Assembly (NCBI GenBank): GCA_030159075.1
Contig: BROG01000799.1
Location: forward strand, 186,001 to 250,000
Direction: 5' to 3'
Source of the DNA: Atrina japonica
Taxonomy: Eukaryota > Mollusca > Bivalvia > Pterioida > Pinnidae
DNA length: 64,000 bases
Shown one piece after another: positions 11,663 to 23,646 of this stretch. The notes under the pieces are model-generated. The model ran no database searches. It was not told where the DNA came from and saw nothing but the letters and a program-made list of their open reading frames with translations. The position numbers were made by a program, and so were the translations under genes. Positions within the stretch are counted from its first letter, which is position 1, and each line of letters starts with the position of its first letter.

Positions 11663-13542
11663 CAATTATTATTCGATTGGATTGGAATTTGACTGTAGTT
11701 TTACGCCACAATGAACATTTATTAATTTTGGAGGAAAGAACCCGGTTACAATGTACCCGGAAAGAGACAACCGGCCTCCCGCAAGTAAACCGGCAGAAGG
11801 GTTCGAATCTGCGAAGACCAGAAGTGAGAGACTTCCTGGTTCAAAGCGCGATGGAGACCACGGATGTTATTCGCAAGTCACGATGTAATGGAAATCATAC
11901 CATCCACGCATGCAGCGAACAAATTACAAATACAAACTGTAACGTGCACCTGGGGTTCTATCACACGGTCACACATTCAATTGCTGACCACACTCGCCGT
12001 TGTTTAACTTCAGTACATGACTATAAACACCATCTGTCCAGCCACAAAAGTTAGCTATTGGACTAAACAGTTAATCTGGCTATATCCATTACCCCTACAA
12101 AACTATTCTTGATATTTCTGAGACATGTCGTCATTAACGGATAATTTTTAGCTTAACTATGTTCTTGGATCATATTTGTAATTTTTATTAACTGCATAAT
12201 GCGTAAAACCTGATTTATCCAATTATTCAACTCTTTCTGCGAATTTGGACTGACTAAATTATTGCATTTAACGCAACATTGCACAATCATGTGATGAAAT
12301 GTGATGAAATGCCATTGTCTCGTGAGCAATATATAAAACCATGACCTGTTTACAATGCATTAGGAAAAATACCTGCTTTATTTACAACATGGGCGACACC
12401 CAAAGTGCGGAGGCTAAAATGAGCCAAACGATCTGATTGGTCATTAAATGAAAAAAATAGTTTTGCCATTAATAAGTGAAAGTAAGGCGATAAAAAAAAT
12501 ACATGAATATTGGTAGTACTTTGGAAATTATAGGGTTGACGGTTGAAAATGTTAAGGGAGGGGTTATATGAAAATAGATATTTTCCTTTGATGCGGAATA
12601 CTACGAGATGTAAACAAGTAAAAATTTGAAGTAAAAATGCAACTACAACCTATACTTTTGATTGCATATTTTATCAAAAATATTGATCTTTCAGCACAGG
12701 GTACATATTTGACCCAGATTTAATCAACATGGGAGTGACAGTGACCTGGAGTTTTGTAAATTAGCATTGCGGCCTATGGAAAAATATTTGGTGGTGGCTG
12801 TTCATTAAGCCGATATATATTAATAAGTAATACCTCCCTTCATTTATATCCCTTTAATCAATTTAGGGATTTCATTTAATTAATGAAATGTCTATCAATG
12901 AAGCAATTAGTACACATCTAAAATGATGAAAATATTATGCATACATTATTGTTCTATTTATATAAAATTACTTTATATCAATGTTGGTGATTAATAAGAC
13001 AAAACGTGCCAAAATTGTGACCTATGTCAGCAGATGAATTGAGTTTTGTCATGACATCGTTTTATGAACTGAGGAAAACATCTAAAACCTTGATTACAGA
13101 AAAAGTCTGTTAAAGTAGTTAGTCAGTATTAAATATACTTGGACAAATAGTAAATGAAGTGCTTATCTAATTACAGATATACTCGACTTCAGTAGTTTCA
13201 TTAGAGGTTTCGCTGTGTGTGATGATATCAAATACACGTTACTTAACATATTGATCAAGTTACACATTGACCGAGTACGCAAATTTTCAGTCAGTGGTTT
13301 GTTGGTTAAAGCAGTACACATATTTATAAATATCTGTAAAATTGCCTTGTCGCTGACCGAGAAAGTAAGCTGATGAACTAAGCAAATCTATTCTTTAAAT
13401 AGAAAAGGCAAATTAAAGATATATATTCTGTTATCTAATATAGAACATTAATTGAATCTAAATCTGAACTGCTTTGTATACAACCTAGAAAATTCCAGAT
13501 GAGAATTGATTGGAAGATCGCAACTTACTTCAATGAAATTAT

Positions 13543-13547
<5 letters not shown>
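11662..13547. other. non-coding, nothing recognised
   Basis: No supported gene. A lone GGTTCGAATC word near 11801 resembles a pol III B box, but no A box lies at the right distance. Confidence 0.35.

Positions 13548-13603
<56 letters not shown>
13548..13603. repeat. (CT)n microsatellite
   Basis: Uninterrupted CT dinucleotide tract of about 56 bases. Confidence 0.95.
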
Positions 13604-13607
<4 letters not shown>

Positions 13608-13879
13608 TATTACGGAAAAGTACGTAATTTATTATCCAAGTTAATACCACAGTGGCGACTTTGGTTCATCTCTTCGACAATGAAACCCGACATTCATTTG
13701 ATTCTGAGGGGTGGGGGTTTTCGTATTGAGTTAAGTCAAGTCGGTTCTTTCATAGAATATTTATTTTTTAAGCTGACTGCACACATATTTATTTTTTCGC
13801 ATTTTTCGCACGTTAAATCAAAGACGGTAAATTTCAAGGGCAGAATATAAAAATCTATGATAGCAAAGTATTTAAATGT

Positions 13880-14145
13880 CTAGGATACAGATATAAATCT
13901 GGTAAAAGTTGGACAGACACGCACCATATATGTAGAATCAGCGTAGTGTTGGACAAACGTATCATGATAACCAATGACTAGATTGCTGGGTCCTGCTATG
14001 TACCTCTGTTTATATGGTATTTTGTGAAGTTTATGTATCCAATATAAATATGGTAGCTCAAAATCAGTATCGGTTGGACGTACATCAAAAGAGCGTAATA
14101 CCGACATGTGATTTTGAATGATCTCATCCTTTGATATATTCATTT
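13880..14145 (-). pseudogene. PLE RT N-terminal fragment, inverted
   Basis: On the minus strand the frame includes VLRSFDVRPTDTDFELPYLY, then WIHKLHKIPYKQRYIAGPSN. This matches the segment of the same family at 33086-33517. It abuts the plus-strand copy that starts near 14150, so two PLE pieces lie head to head. It contains no catalytic region and is truncated on both sides. Confidence 0.7.
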
Positions 14146-14204
14146 CCCAAATCTGTCATGCGCCCCTATCCTCAGAATCAAATGGTCATCCCGTAACAAA
14201 AAGA

Positions 14205-15316
14205 CAATTGACTACCCATATAAGCAAAGATACATAGCAGGATCCAGCAAATGTTCTACCAAACATTTATCTTTACTCCTTACCAAGATATTGACAGCTG
14301 TTAAGGAGAAACTTCAAAAATACTGTACAGTTGCTTATTCCAGAAGCGGTGTAAATCAGATGTGGATACTTAAAAATTCTAAACAGCTTTTAGAAAATTT
14401 GAAGGCACATAATTTTTCTCGAATTCACAGTATCAAAACTTATGATTTCTCAACCCTTTACACTACTATTCCACATAAAAAATTAAAAGAAAGGCTTTTT
14501 AGCATCATAGACAACTGCTTTTTCACTAAAGGTGGTACCCGAAAATTTAAATATCTAGTGAATGGCTATCAGGATACTTATTTCGTCAAACACCACTCTG
14601 ATTCTACACATAAGTATACTGAAGTTGATATAAAAAACATGCTGGAATTTCTAATAGACAATATATTTGTAATGTTCGGAGACGTAGTCTTTCAACAAAC
14701 TGTCGGCATTCCTATGGGAACCAATTGTGCTCCTTTATTGGCCGACCTGTTCCTTTATTCATACGAAGCAGACTTCATTCAGAAACTGCTGAATCAAAAG
14801 AAGAAAAAGTTAGCGGTGTCCTCTAATTTGACATTTAGATATATCGACGACGTTTTGTCAATTAATAATGACAATTTTCATACATATGTCAATGCGATAT
14901 ATCCCAGCGAACTAGAAATTAAAGATACAACAGAATCAAGTACACACGCTTCATACTTAGACATTTTACTTAATATCAACTCAGACGGGAAATTAGCAAC
15001 CAAGCTATACGATAAACGCGACGATTTCGGCTTTCCCATCGTAAATTTTCCACATTTAAGTAGTAATATCCCTCACTCACCTGCATATGGAGTTTATATT
15101 TCACAAATGATCCGATATGCCAGGGCGTGCACAACATATGAAGATTTCATATACAGAGGTAAACTACTCACTGACAAATTATTGACACAGGGATATCGAA
15201 AACCGCGTTTAATGTCAACGTTCCGCAAATTTTATGGTCGGTATAATAGTCTTGTTTGCGACTACTCTGTTTCACTAAGTGAAATGTTGAGTTGCCTTTT
15301 CGTTGGCGGTTGTTGA
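14205..15316 (+). CDS. Penelope-like element reverse transcriptase, 5'-truncated
   Basis: The best preserved PLE polymerase in the window. It would reverse-transcribe the element RNA for retrotransposition. The frame is open from about 14205, where it enters with a YKQRYIAGSSKCS-like segment, to the TGA at 15314-15316, without a break. There is no convincing ATG at the 5' side, and the natural N-terminus lies in other fragments, so I treat it as 5'-truncated. Diagnostic boxes: YDFSTLYTTIPH near 14440, VGIPMGTNCAPLLADLFLYS near 14703-14762, and the catalytic FRYIDDVLSIN near 14838, with both aspartates present. The C-terminus carries QGYRKPRLMSTFRKFYGRYN. I see no GIY-YIG endonuclease motif downstream. 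A 3' module follows at once. Retroelement reverse transcriptases of the LINE type differ in the palm boxes, so the PLE call is fairly secure. Confidence 0.85.
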
Positions 15317-15545
15317 GACGTCTGTACCAATTGTGACGAGGATACACTCCTCACGTGTTTCATTGGACTTGACTGTGGACTCACGGCGGGTGTGACCGGT
15401 CGACAGGGGATGCTTACTCCTCCATGGCACCTGATCCCACCTCTTGGTTTCCAGAGGTCCGTGTTTGTCCATTTTTACCGGATTTGTATCTATGTCCTGG
15501 ACATCCTATTGATTTATACTTTGGTATCTGAGGTTTTTATATTCC
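15317..15545 (+). repeat. PLE 3' module downstream of the reverse transcriptase
   Basis: A conserved block following the reverse transcriptase stop, seen at least eight times in this window. It contains GACCGGTCGACAGGGGATGC, a predicted hairpin ACCTCT/AGAGGT, and a tail ending TTTGGTATCTGAGGTTTTTA. The hairpin arms are kept in several copies. It probably acts as the 3' recognition or structural RNA of the element; that function is inference. Confidence 0.75.
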
Positions 15546-15976
15546 TATTGGCACCTGCTGTGGTTTTAATTCTCAAAGGTAAAAATTGATAATCGACTGC
15601 TTGTTTATTAAACAATTGCAATATTTTTTCATCAAAATTACATCACCCAGACTAACGTATTATATTATAATTTTGGTATTATGTTTATCATATTTATCAC
15701 CACTAGGTCGTTGCCACTGCTGGTGGACCTTTTGAGTCCCCGAGGGTATACATAAACCTAGTACCTTGTATTTCGGTACCAGCTGTTCACCTCATACTAA
15801 AGTAATATTTGGCACTGTTAACACTATTTAAATTCGAAAATTGTCTAAAGCTAAGATAGTCAATTTATTTTGAGAGGTTACTCTTAAACGGATTTCGGCT
15901 ATACTTTTAGAGATATTATTTGGCCTTGTATGATACTACTCTATTTTTAGAAAATACACATACTTTTCAAATTGGA
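15546..15976 (+). repeat. dispersed repeat leading into a hammerhead-like motif
   Basis: The stretch with GTATACATAAACC (about 15747) and TTTGGCCTTGTATGATA (about 15930) is found inverted at about 3290-3545, where it again lies next to a hammerhead-like motif. The two copies therefore define one dispersed, probably non-autonomous element carrying the motif. No coding content was seen. Confidence 0.5.
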
Positions 15977-16022
15977 GCTCAACTGATGAAGTCTAATTAA
16001 CAGAAACGATATAGTCTTGAGC
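15977..16022 (+). ncRNA. type I hammerhead ribozyme motif
   Basis: Order on the plus strand: GCTCAA (15977-15982), core CTGATGA (15983-15989), stem II region, GAAA (16003-16006), short stem III with loop GATATA, GTC (16014-16016), and TTGAGC (16017-16022). The last pairs perfectly with the opening GCTCAA to form stem I. All catalytic-core bases of a hammerhead are present, and cleavage would fall after C16016. Weak points are stem II, which here has only two good pairs plus an A-A opposition next to the core. Hammerheads are known in Penelope-like elements and in small metazoan retrozymes; a PLE 3' module ends 430 bases upstream. Activity is not shown by sequence alone. Confidence 0.6.
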
Positions 16023-18500
16023 ATTATAACTTTGGTATTATGTTTATAATATATATATAATGATGTAAGTCAACATTTCTACATAAGGTCACAGTCCATC
16101 TCAAACAAAATGCTATGTATGATAATGGAATATTTATTTGCTGTCTATATGTCTGTTGCATGTATAATGTAAATATTTGCAGAGGTTTAAATTGTTATGT
16201 TATCGAAAATTAGTTCTTGTCTATTTATTTCACGCATTAAATTACACGTTTGTTTGATTTTTGTCACATAATTATACAAAGCAATATTAATACAAGTACA
16301 TGGCAACTCTTTGATGCATTACTGACCACCCACCTCGTGAAATAACATTCCCTGTCTTATATGATGTATCTTCTGACTGCCAAGAAGTATTTCCAACTTG
16401 GTCTGTAGTAAGTGGCCTGATCATGCAAACTGACATTGAGACGACCCCAGCCATAACACTAAATAACATTTAATACTAGGATGAAAATAAACCCAACGAT
16501 TTTGAAAATAAAGAAATAATCTGATTATAGATAAGTATATTACTGTATAGTTTTTTTAATACATGTAATTAGGTACTTTCTTTGACTGCAAATTTAGCGA
16601 AATTAAATCTCCCGTGGATAAAAGCGACTATACGGTAGTAAAATGTAAGCAAACTGATAATTGGAATCTTAATGTTTATCGATTTAACACCTGTACATAC
16701 ATGGTTTGTTTTAGACAGTGTTATTGATATGATAACAAGTAGAGTTTGCAATAACGTCAGATTACGTTAACTTGTATGACCAAAATCTGCAAGTCCCTTT
16801 GGAAATCAATTATAATCCTCTAGACTGTATTACGAAACAATTCTAATTATTTATTTATCAAATAAACTTCAGTGTGAACCTATATAGGATACTATGCTAA
16901 TTAGATAAGCAATTTTGTTAACCTGTATAGGGCAATGAAGTCTTTACAAGCACTTGTATAAAATAACAACATTATGTGCACTAGTACTTAAGTGGTAAAT
17001 TTGTTTCGAGAGTGACAAAAATCTAAACCTAACATTTAAACCTAACTTTGGTCTATAAAATATTTCCTAATAATCTAAATAAATACATGCATGTGTTTTT
17101 GACTCACCATGCTATTTTGCACGTGAGGAACTTCTAGACTTAGATAGATGTAATGATTTTTAGACTTTTTGACATTCCATTGTAATACATTTATTATGAA
17201 ATATAGAATGTTATTTTCGCTTTTCCAGATAGCTGATAACAAGACAAAAGTTAACACATTTCTATGTCTTATAATGCAATGAAATCATGAACCAAGTTTT
17301 TAACCAAATTAAATTTCTTATTCAATACCTCTTAGACACTAAATAAGTTATAAGTATATGAATAAATGAATGAATAAATGAATGAATAAATAAGTAAATA
17401 TACAAAGGTTATTAAAATTCCAACGTAAAGAAATTAAATATCAAAATATAGAATGTCGTATCACAAAACAGCTTTTAGCTTTATTAACCTATTGACGGAG
17501 TGCTCCGATATATTCTTCCTTGCAATTTTCACAAAATATTACATATATTACGCTCTTAGAATTGCAATTTGAAGTTCTTTTGATATAAAATGATGGACAG
17601 GAATTCAATAATGATGTCACATACTTTACATCTTTAATCTTGCATTTAGTTACACCCCCAATGTTAGAAAGTTAATTATTTGTAATGTGGGTACGAGTTA
17701 GTAATTGTTTGAGATTTTTAGGTTACTTCCTTTAATGTTAAACAAATCTTTTTTATTTCCTTTATTGTTAAACAAAGTTACTTCCTTTATCGGTAAACAA
17801 ACTAAAGTTACATCCTTAACTGTTAAACAACGGATAACAATTATACACTGACAAGAGAACGTTACAAAGATATCCTCTTCTCAACAACAGGAACATTCCT
17901 TAACGTATCCAGTGTGAAAATATATCAAATGATGCAAATTTTGTTATTATAAAACCCAAATACGACCCTACGTCCCCTTGTTTAAAAATGCAGACATAAC
18001 AAACATTTTAATCAAAAATCGAAATATCGTTGGAAGAGGTTCCACTTTCTTCCTTGTTCCAGATGTAAGATTTTAATTCCATCGCTTTTGAATTTCCCAT
18101 TTTTACGATTTTCACCGTAGACTGAGTGATTTGATTAACCCAATAATTTTGTCTTTAGATAATTCAGCTTGGTTTTGTGTCCAGATATTTCGTTTTGAAT
18201 CCCGACAAGGGTCCTTACAGTGGAACCATTCGTGTTTTTTATTTGACTCTGGAGATTTACCTTTTGTTTTGCTGTGTATAGGTCTACCAAGGTAAAAATG
18301 GCACATTCGCGGTTTGTCAAAACCAAACAAAGCGGTCTTTTTTTCCAACAATATGTTGTACAGATAAAACATATTGCCTTGCATGGTTTCCATGCGTTAC
18401 TGAAACTTTATTATTTTGCATTATAATTTAGTATAGACCCGTTGTGTTTGTACAGATGTGCCAATTTACCTAGTAGACTTTTAACTAGTTTGTGTGATTG

Positions 18501-18502
<2 letters not shown>
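16023..18502. other. non-coding with two short tandem repeats
   Basis: AT-rich. It contains an (AATG)n-like tract at about 17353-17400 and a run of about four 30-base units with ACTTCCTTTAATGTTAAAC-like cores at about 17722-17835. The dispersed TGGATAAAAGCGACTATACGG motif shared with the 4.9 and 7.4 kb regions lies near 16616. No supported gene was seen. Confidence 0.5.

Positions 18503-18585
<83 letters not shown>
18503..18585. repeat. (AT)n microsatellite
   Basis: Uninterrupted AT dinucleotide tract of just over 80 bases. Confidence 0.95.
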
Positions 18586-18586
<1 letters not shown>

Positions 18587-19221
18587 ACACATGTCGTCTT
18601 TTAATTCGACATGTTTTGAGATACGTTATTTCTGTAAGTGACGATAATTTTACATTTGCTTGTAAATTGCCAACTTCAAAAGAATTATGTTTTTACATGT
18701 GGTTGCTTCATCATTCTTGATTCTGTGACATTGGTTGTATAGAACCAAGGAGTATTTGTACATCATTTACTCTGTTTTTGAATGTATTTCTGTTTTGTGA
18801 AAGTAAAATATAAAAATCTATGATGAAAAGGAACTCAAGTGTGGACTGTTTGTGAGATCTGCAACTTGAAATTTTGTGACTTTGGCACTTGGATGTTGCC
18901 TAAAATATTTCCGCTATACTTCATAATTGAAAATGATAAAGTGGCCACGAACACCATCAATAAACTGAAGAAGACGTGAAGGAAGTACAAATGCGATAAT
19001 ATATATGCTTTCCCACCCAATCAAATAAAGTTGTGTACACGAGTTACATCAGTCATGTAAATTTAAAGGGACTAAACGAAAATAGTGTTAAAATGTTTGT
19101 ATGTTTGCCTATATACTTTCAATACAGCCACCATGTGAATCAAGTGATGAGCCAAGCACAACAATTATTTTACGTTTTTCTTAGAAAAAAATAATTAAAT
19201 GAAGTTGTAGAATCTATTTCT
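18586..19221. other. non-coding, nothing recognised
   Basis: No supported gene or repeat before the PLE fragment that begins near 19222. Confidence 0.4.
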
Positions 19222-19765
19222 TGCTTACATACGATAAACGCGACGATTTCGGCTTTCCCATCGTAAATTTTCCACATTTAAGTAGTAATATCTCTCAGTC
19301 ACCCGCATATGGAGTTTATATTTCACAAATGATCCGATATGCCAGGGCGTGCACAACATATGAAGATTTCATATACAGAGGTAAACTACTCACTGACAAA
19401 TTATTGACACAGGGATATCGAAAACCACTTTAAATGTCAACGTTCCGCAAATTTTACGGTCGGTATAATAGTCTTGTTTGCGACTACTCTGTTTCACTAA
19501 GTGAAATGTTGAGTTGCCTTTTCGTTGGCGGTTGTTGAGACGTCTGTACCAATTGTGAGGAGGATACACTCCTCACTTGTTTCATTGGACTTGACTATGG
19601 ACTCACGGCGGGTGTGACCGGTCGACAGGGGATGCTTACTCCTCCATGGCACCTGATCCCACCTCTTGGTTTTCAGAGGTCCGTGTTTGTCCATTTTTAC
19701 CGGATTTGTATCTATGTCCTGGACATCCTATTGATTTATACTTTGGTATCTGAGATTTTTATATT
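19222..19765 (+). pseudogene. PLE reverse transcriptase C-terminus plus 3' module
   Basis: Begins inside the gene with YDKRDDFGFPIVNFPHLS and runs almost identically to the copy at 15006-15545. It carries one stop at 19430-19432 (after QGYRKPL), where the better copy reads through. The 3' module follows to about 19765 with the TTTGGTATCTGAGATTTTTA tail. The 5' truncation is typical of incomplete reverse transcription. High identity to the 14-15 kb copy suggests recent spread of this subfamily. Confidence 0.8.
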
Positions 19766-20311
19766 ACATACAGTTGAAATGACGTTACTCAGTTTTCTCA
19801 GTTAATGACCTGCATGTTACTCTTATTGGCTTTTCGTTCTGTATAGATATCCCTTACATCTACATTATATAGCAACTTTCGTTTATTCCGTAGATTAAGT
19901 TTTGAAACATAGTATGTAGCTCTTTATAACAGGAATCATTTATCCCAACAGAGACGTATTTGATATACAATGTAGATATTTTTGTTGAAACATCTGTAAA
20001 TCTGAGTGCCCTATTATCAGGCAATAAAACACATTCATTGTAAAAGAACAACTTTTTAAGACTATTTTTGAATACGAGAATATCTATAACCAAGTAGTTA
20101 ATAACGTCTTGTTAGCAGTATCACCATATTAATTATTATTGGCATCGCCTTTTCAATGTAACATTATTCTTTGCTGCTCTATATATTGAAATGCCTTCTT
20201 ATATATCAAACAGTTATCATAGCTTGGTCGCCATACATCTTCCGTCTCTTTTTATCCTCTGTGTTTCACATTAAAACAATAAACATAAAAATCAATAAGA
20301 CAAAAGTATTC
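19766..20311. other. non-coding, nothing recognised
   Basis: No supported gene. Short frames on both strands lack recognisable features. Confidence 0.4.
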
Positions 20312-20600
20312 ATCTTAAAATGTCCAGAAGACAAATATAAAAATCTGACGAACATTGGAGAAATACGAACTTCTGGAAATCCTGAGGTGGGATCAGGCGT
20401 CATGGAGAAGTAAGCATCCCCTGTTGACCGGTCACATCCTTCACGAGTTCACGGTCAAATTCAAGTGGAATAAGTAAAGAAAGATCCTCGTCACAACTGG
20501 TACAAACTACACAACAACAATAATAAGTGAAACAGAGTACTTGCAAACAAGGCCATTATACCGAACAATGACAACAAATGCTCGATAACGCTGTGACAAT
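20312..20600 (-). repeat. degenerate PLE 3' module, inverted
   Basis: Matches the inverted 3' module (GTGGGATCAGGCGTCATGGA, then CCCCTGTTGACCGGTCACA) with many changes, extending to about 20600. No coding portion can be recognised. Confidence 0.65.
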
Positions 20601-20829
20601 AACTTATCAGTTGTAGTGTTATTAAGGCAGCTTAGTAACTTCGAGTCCAATTAAAAAAATCACGAGCAACATCTTGATTACTGTACAATGTTTAATGCTG
20701 TCCAATCACTGTACATCACTCGTGTGGGACACATCCTTCCAACTTCATCACTCCATATCGCATTACGGCCAAAGTCCCCGACGCCACACTAAATGCTCCC
20801 TTAGTCTAACCCCAAGTCGATGTATATCC

Positions 20830-20836
20830 AATATAT

Positions 20837-20914
<78 letters not shown>
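20830..20914. repeat. (TA)n microsatellite
   Basis: TA tract of about 85 bases with one phase shift. Confidence 0.95.
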
Positions 20915-20916
<2 letters not shown>

Positions 20917-21389
20917 TGAGTTTATTGATTTCCTAATTAGGCTATGTAAAATTACTCAATTAACTATTTACTAAGACATCCTGAGTAAGTTTTTACCTAT
21001 GAAGTTACTTCATCAGAGAGGACTTAAACAGGATTACCTAAAACTATTCATAACTACATGTATAACATATGTTTGCCTAGCCAGATGTGTAGTCATTCAA
21101 ATAACTAGAGACATTATTCATGTGTTCTAATAAATACCATATATCAAATATTAATCAACTGATTTAATTTGTATTTTTACTTTTTTATTTTGAAGTAAAA
21201 TTAGTAATTTTGTAGTTTTTATTTTATTTTTTTTTTTGTGCAAAAAAGGCTTGCTCTCATTCTTGTAATGTATTTTTTTCAGATCCACACGTTTGAGTTT
21301 TAAAAACACAAAAATCACTAATTTGCCCCAATTGTCCTAGGAACCCTTTTCTAAGCCGGTGGCTCACATAGTTTTTTGTTTCTTTAAGG
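20915..21389. other. non-coding, nothing recognised
   Basis: AT-rich with several T homopolymers (about 21225-21236); no gene seen. Confidence 0.4.
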
Positions 21390-21985
21390 TAACCGCCAGC
21401 CTTTTCTTCTTTTGATTCAGAAATAGAAATTTGTGAATGAAGTCTCTATTGTATATACACTGGAACAGATAAGCACAATCTGTTCACATGGGACAGGTCG
21501 CTGAAAGACATTACGAATATATCGTCTTTTAGAAATTTCAGCATTTTTGATATCAGATTCAGTGTATTTATGTGCAGAATCAGAGTGTTGAACAAAATAA
21601 CTGTCATGATAACCAATAACTAGATATTTAAATTTTCTGTTACAAGTGCAAAACACAGTTGTCGATGATGCCAAAAAGTATCTCTGGGAAATGTTCATCT
21701 TGAGTTGCTATGAAAAAGTAGAAGAGTTGTGCGCTTTCGCTTTGATATTATGAATTTGACAAAAATGGTGTCGTTAAATTTGATAAAAGTTTTGTTAGAA
21801 TTTTTAAGTATCCAAACCTGATTTACATCTCTCCTGGAATAAACAACTGTAGAGTGTTGTCGAAGTTTATACTCCATGGCTGCCAGTATAACGCTAACGA
21901 GTAAAGATAAAGATTTGACAGAACATTTACTGGATCCTGCCTTGTACGGTATTGCTGAAGTTTATCCTCTGTGGATGTCAGTATA
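21390..21985 (-). pseudogene. PLE reverse transcriptase fragment, inverted and degraded
   Basis: Minus-strand frames carry STVVYSRRDVNQVWILKNSN (about 21695-21877) and FKYLVIGYHDSYFVQHSDSA (about 21417-21698). Both are recognisable parts of the PLE palm and fingers in the natural order but in different frames. It lacks the YIDD box. It is more diverged from the 14 kb copy than the other fragments, so it is probably an older insertion. Confidence 0.7.
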
Positions 21986-22106
21986 ACGCTAAATAGTAAA
22001 AATAAATGTTTGTTGTAGGAAATATAAATAAAAATTTGGTTAACATATCTTTCGTCACCTATAATTCAGTCAATGCTTTCATTTACAAACAAAAAAGTTT
22101 AGATAT

Positions 22107-22997
22107 TTTGCAGTTATATCTAACCGCTAACTGTGTGTCATACATCCAGTTGCAGAATGTTCTAAACGCCAACTGTATGCCATTCTTCCAGTGGCAGAAT
22201 ATTCAAACGGCTAACTGTGTTCCATACTTCCAGTGGCAAATGTGTTCTTAAAGCTAACTGTGTGCTATACTTTCAGAGGCAGTTATATCTATACGCTAAC
22301 TTTGCCATACTTCCAGTGGCAGAATGTTCTAAACGCTAACTGTGTCATATTTCCAGTGGCAGAATGTTCTAAACGCTAACTGTGTCATACTTCCAGTGGC
22401 AGAATGTTCTAAACGTCAACTGTGTCATACCTCCAGTGGCAGATTGTTCTAAACGCTAACTGTGTCATACTTCCAGTGGCAGAATGTTCTAAACGCTTAC
22501 TGTGTCATACTTCCAGTGGCAGATTGTTCTAAACGCTAACTGCGCATACTTTGAGTGGCAGAATGTTCTAAACGCTAACTGTGTCATACTTTCAGTGGCA
22601 GATTGTTCTAAACGCTAACTGTGTCATACTTTGAGTGGCAGATTGTTCTAAACGCTAACTGTGTCATACTTTTCCAGAATGGCTAAACGCTAACTGTGTC
22701 ATACTAAACGCTAACTGTGTCATACTTTGAGTGGCAGCTTGTTCTAAACGCTAACTGTGTCATACTTTGAGTGGCAAAATGTTTTAAACGCTAACTGTGT
22801 CATACTTCCAGTGGCAGAATGTTCTAAACGCTAACTGTGTCATACTTCCAGTGGCAGAATGTTCTAAACGCTAACTGTGTCATACTTCCAGTGGCAGAAT
22901 GTTCTAAACGCTAACTGTGTCATACTTCCAGTGGCAGATTTGTTCTAAACGCTAACTGTGCCATACTTCCAGTGGCAGATTGTTCTAAACGCTAACC
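22107..22997. repeat. 40-base minisatellite, about 22 units
   Basis: Tandem unit with core words TTCTAAACGCTAACTGTGTC and ATACTTCCAGTGGCAGAATG. Units vary mainly in CCAGTGG versus TGAGTGG and in occasional short deletions near 22675-22710. Frames crossing it are repeat by-products. There are no unique spacers, so this is not a CRISPR array. Confidence 0.95.
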
Positions 22998-23009
22998 AAT
23001 TAATAATGG

Positions 23010-23570
23010 AAACTCAAGTCCATCAGAACACGACGAATTAGATGTGCAAATGGGTTCAACATGAAGAAGAATTGCGAATCTCAAACGGGATAGGACCAGG
23101 TTTCCGGAAGGAGTCAGCGTCCCCTGGCGGCATGCCACAACCGTCGTAAACATTCCGTCACGAGTTGTTGAAAAGGTCCAAGGGTCAAGCTCGGTAAAAA
23201 GGTAAAAACAACAACGGTCACAACACGAAGAACAATTACGAATCCAAACGGAATGGGAGAATTCGTCCTGGAGGAGTCAGCACCCCTGCCAGCACGCCAT
23301 ATTCACTTCAAATATCCCTCAGAAATCTCTTGAGTTTAGTGAAAAGGTCAAGTTCAATGAAAAGGTCAAACTCGGTGGTGAAAATGTAGATATAAAAGCG
23401 GACTAAACATGAAGAACAATTGCGAATCACAAACGGGACAGGACCAGGTGTCCGGAGGGAGTCAGCGTCCCCTGCTGGCATGCCACACCCGTCGCAAACG
23501 TTCCATGGAAACCTTTCTAGTTCGATGAACAGGTCAAATAATCCTTACCCTGAAAAGGTCAAGTTTGTAG
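23010..23570 (-). repeat. three tandem copies of a second-subfamily PLE 3' module
   Basis: Three units of about 185 bases share GGACCAGGT, then a GGAGTCAGC word and CATGCCACACCCGTCG or close variants. The word order parallels the main PLE 3' module (ATCAGGTGCC, GGAGTAAGC, CACACCCGC), but the sequence is otherwise different. They lie just before the second-subfamily reverse transcriptase fragment at 23647. Their tandem state resembles the repeated ends of Penelope-like elements. Confidence 0.6.
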
Positions 23571-23646
23571 AAAAAGGTCACTTTCGGTGAAAAGCACGAT
23601 TGGCGAAAGGAGTAACTGTCTGTGGTCGTGCTCAAGAATACTTATA

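Noticed and set aside
11795..11815. B-box-like GGTTCGAATC as a tRNA or SINE
   Set aside because: No A box upstream at the proper distance and no acceptor-stem pairing.
11566..12054. Long open frame on plus strand starting before the CA tract
   Set aside because: A CA/TG tract has no stop codons and creates a false start of a His-Thr polymer; the rest shows no domain or codon pattern.
18112..18393. 93-codon minus-strand frame with basic composition
   Set aside because: No domain, repeat or neighbour supports it; two overlapping frames of similar quality exist in the same place.
20674..20919. Plus-strand frame ending in an Ile-Tyr polymer
   Set aside because: The end is translated from a TA microsatellite and the start has no support.
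22107..22997. Possible CRISPR-like array
   Set aside because: Units are contiguous and vary throughout; there are no unique spacers of constant length and the setting is eukaryotic.
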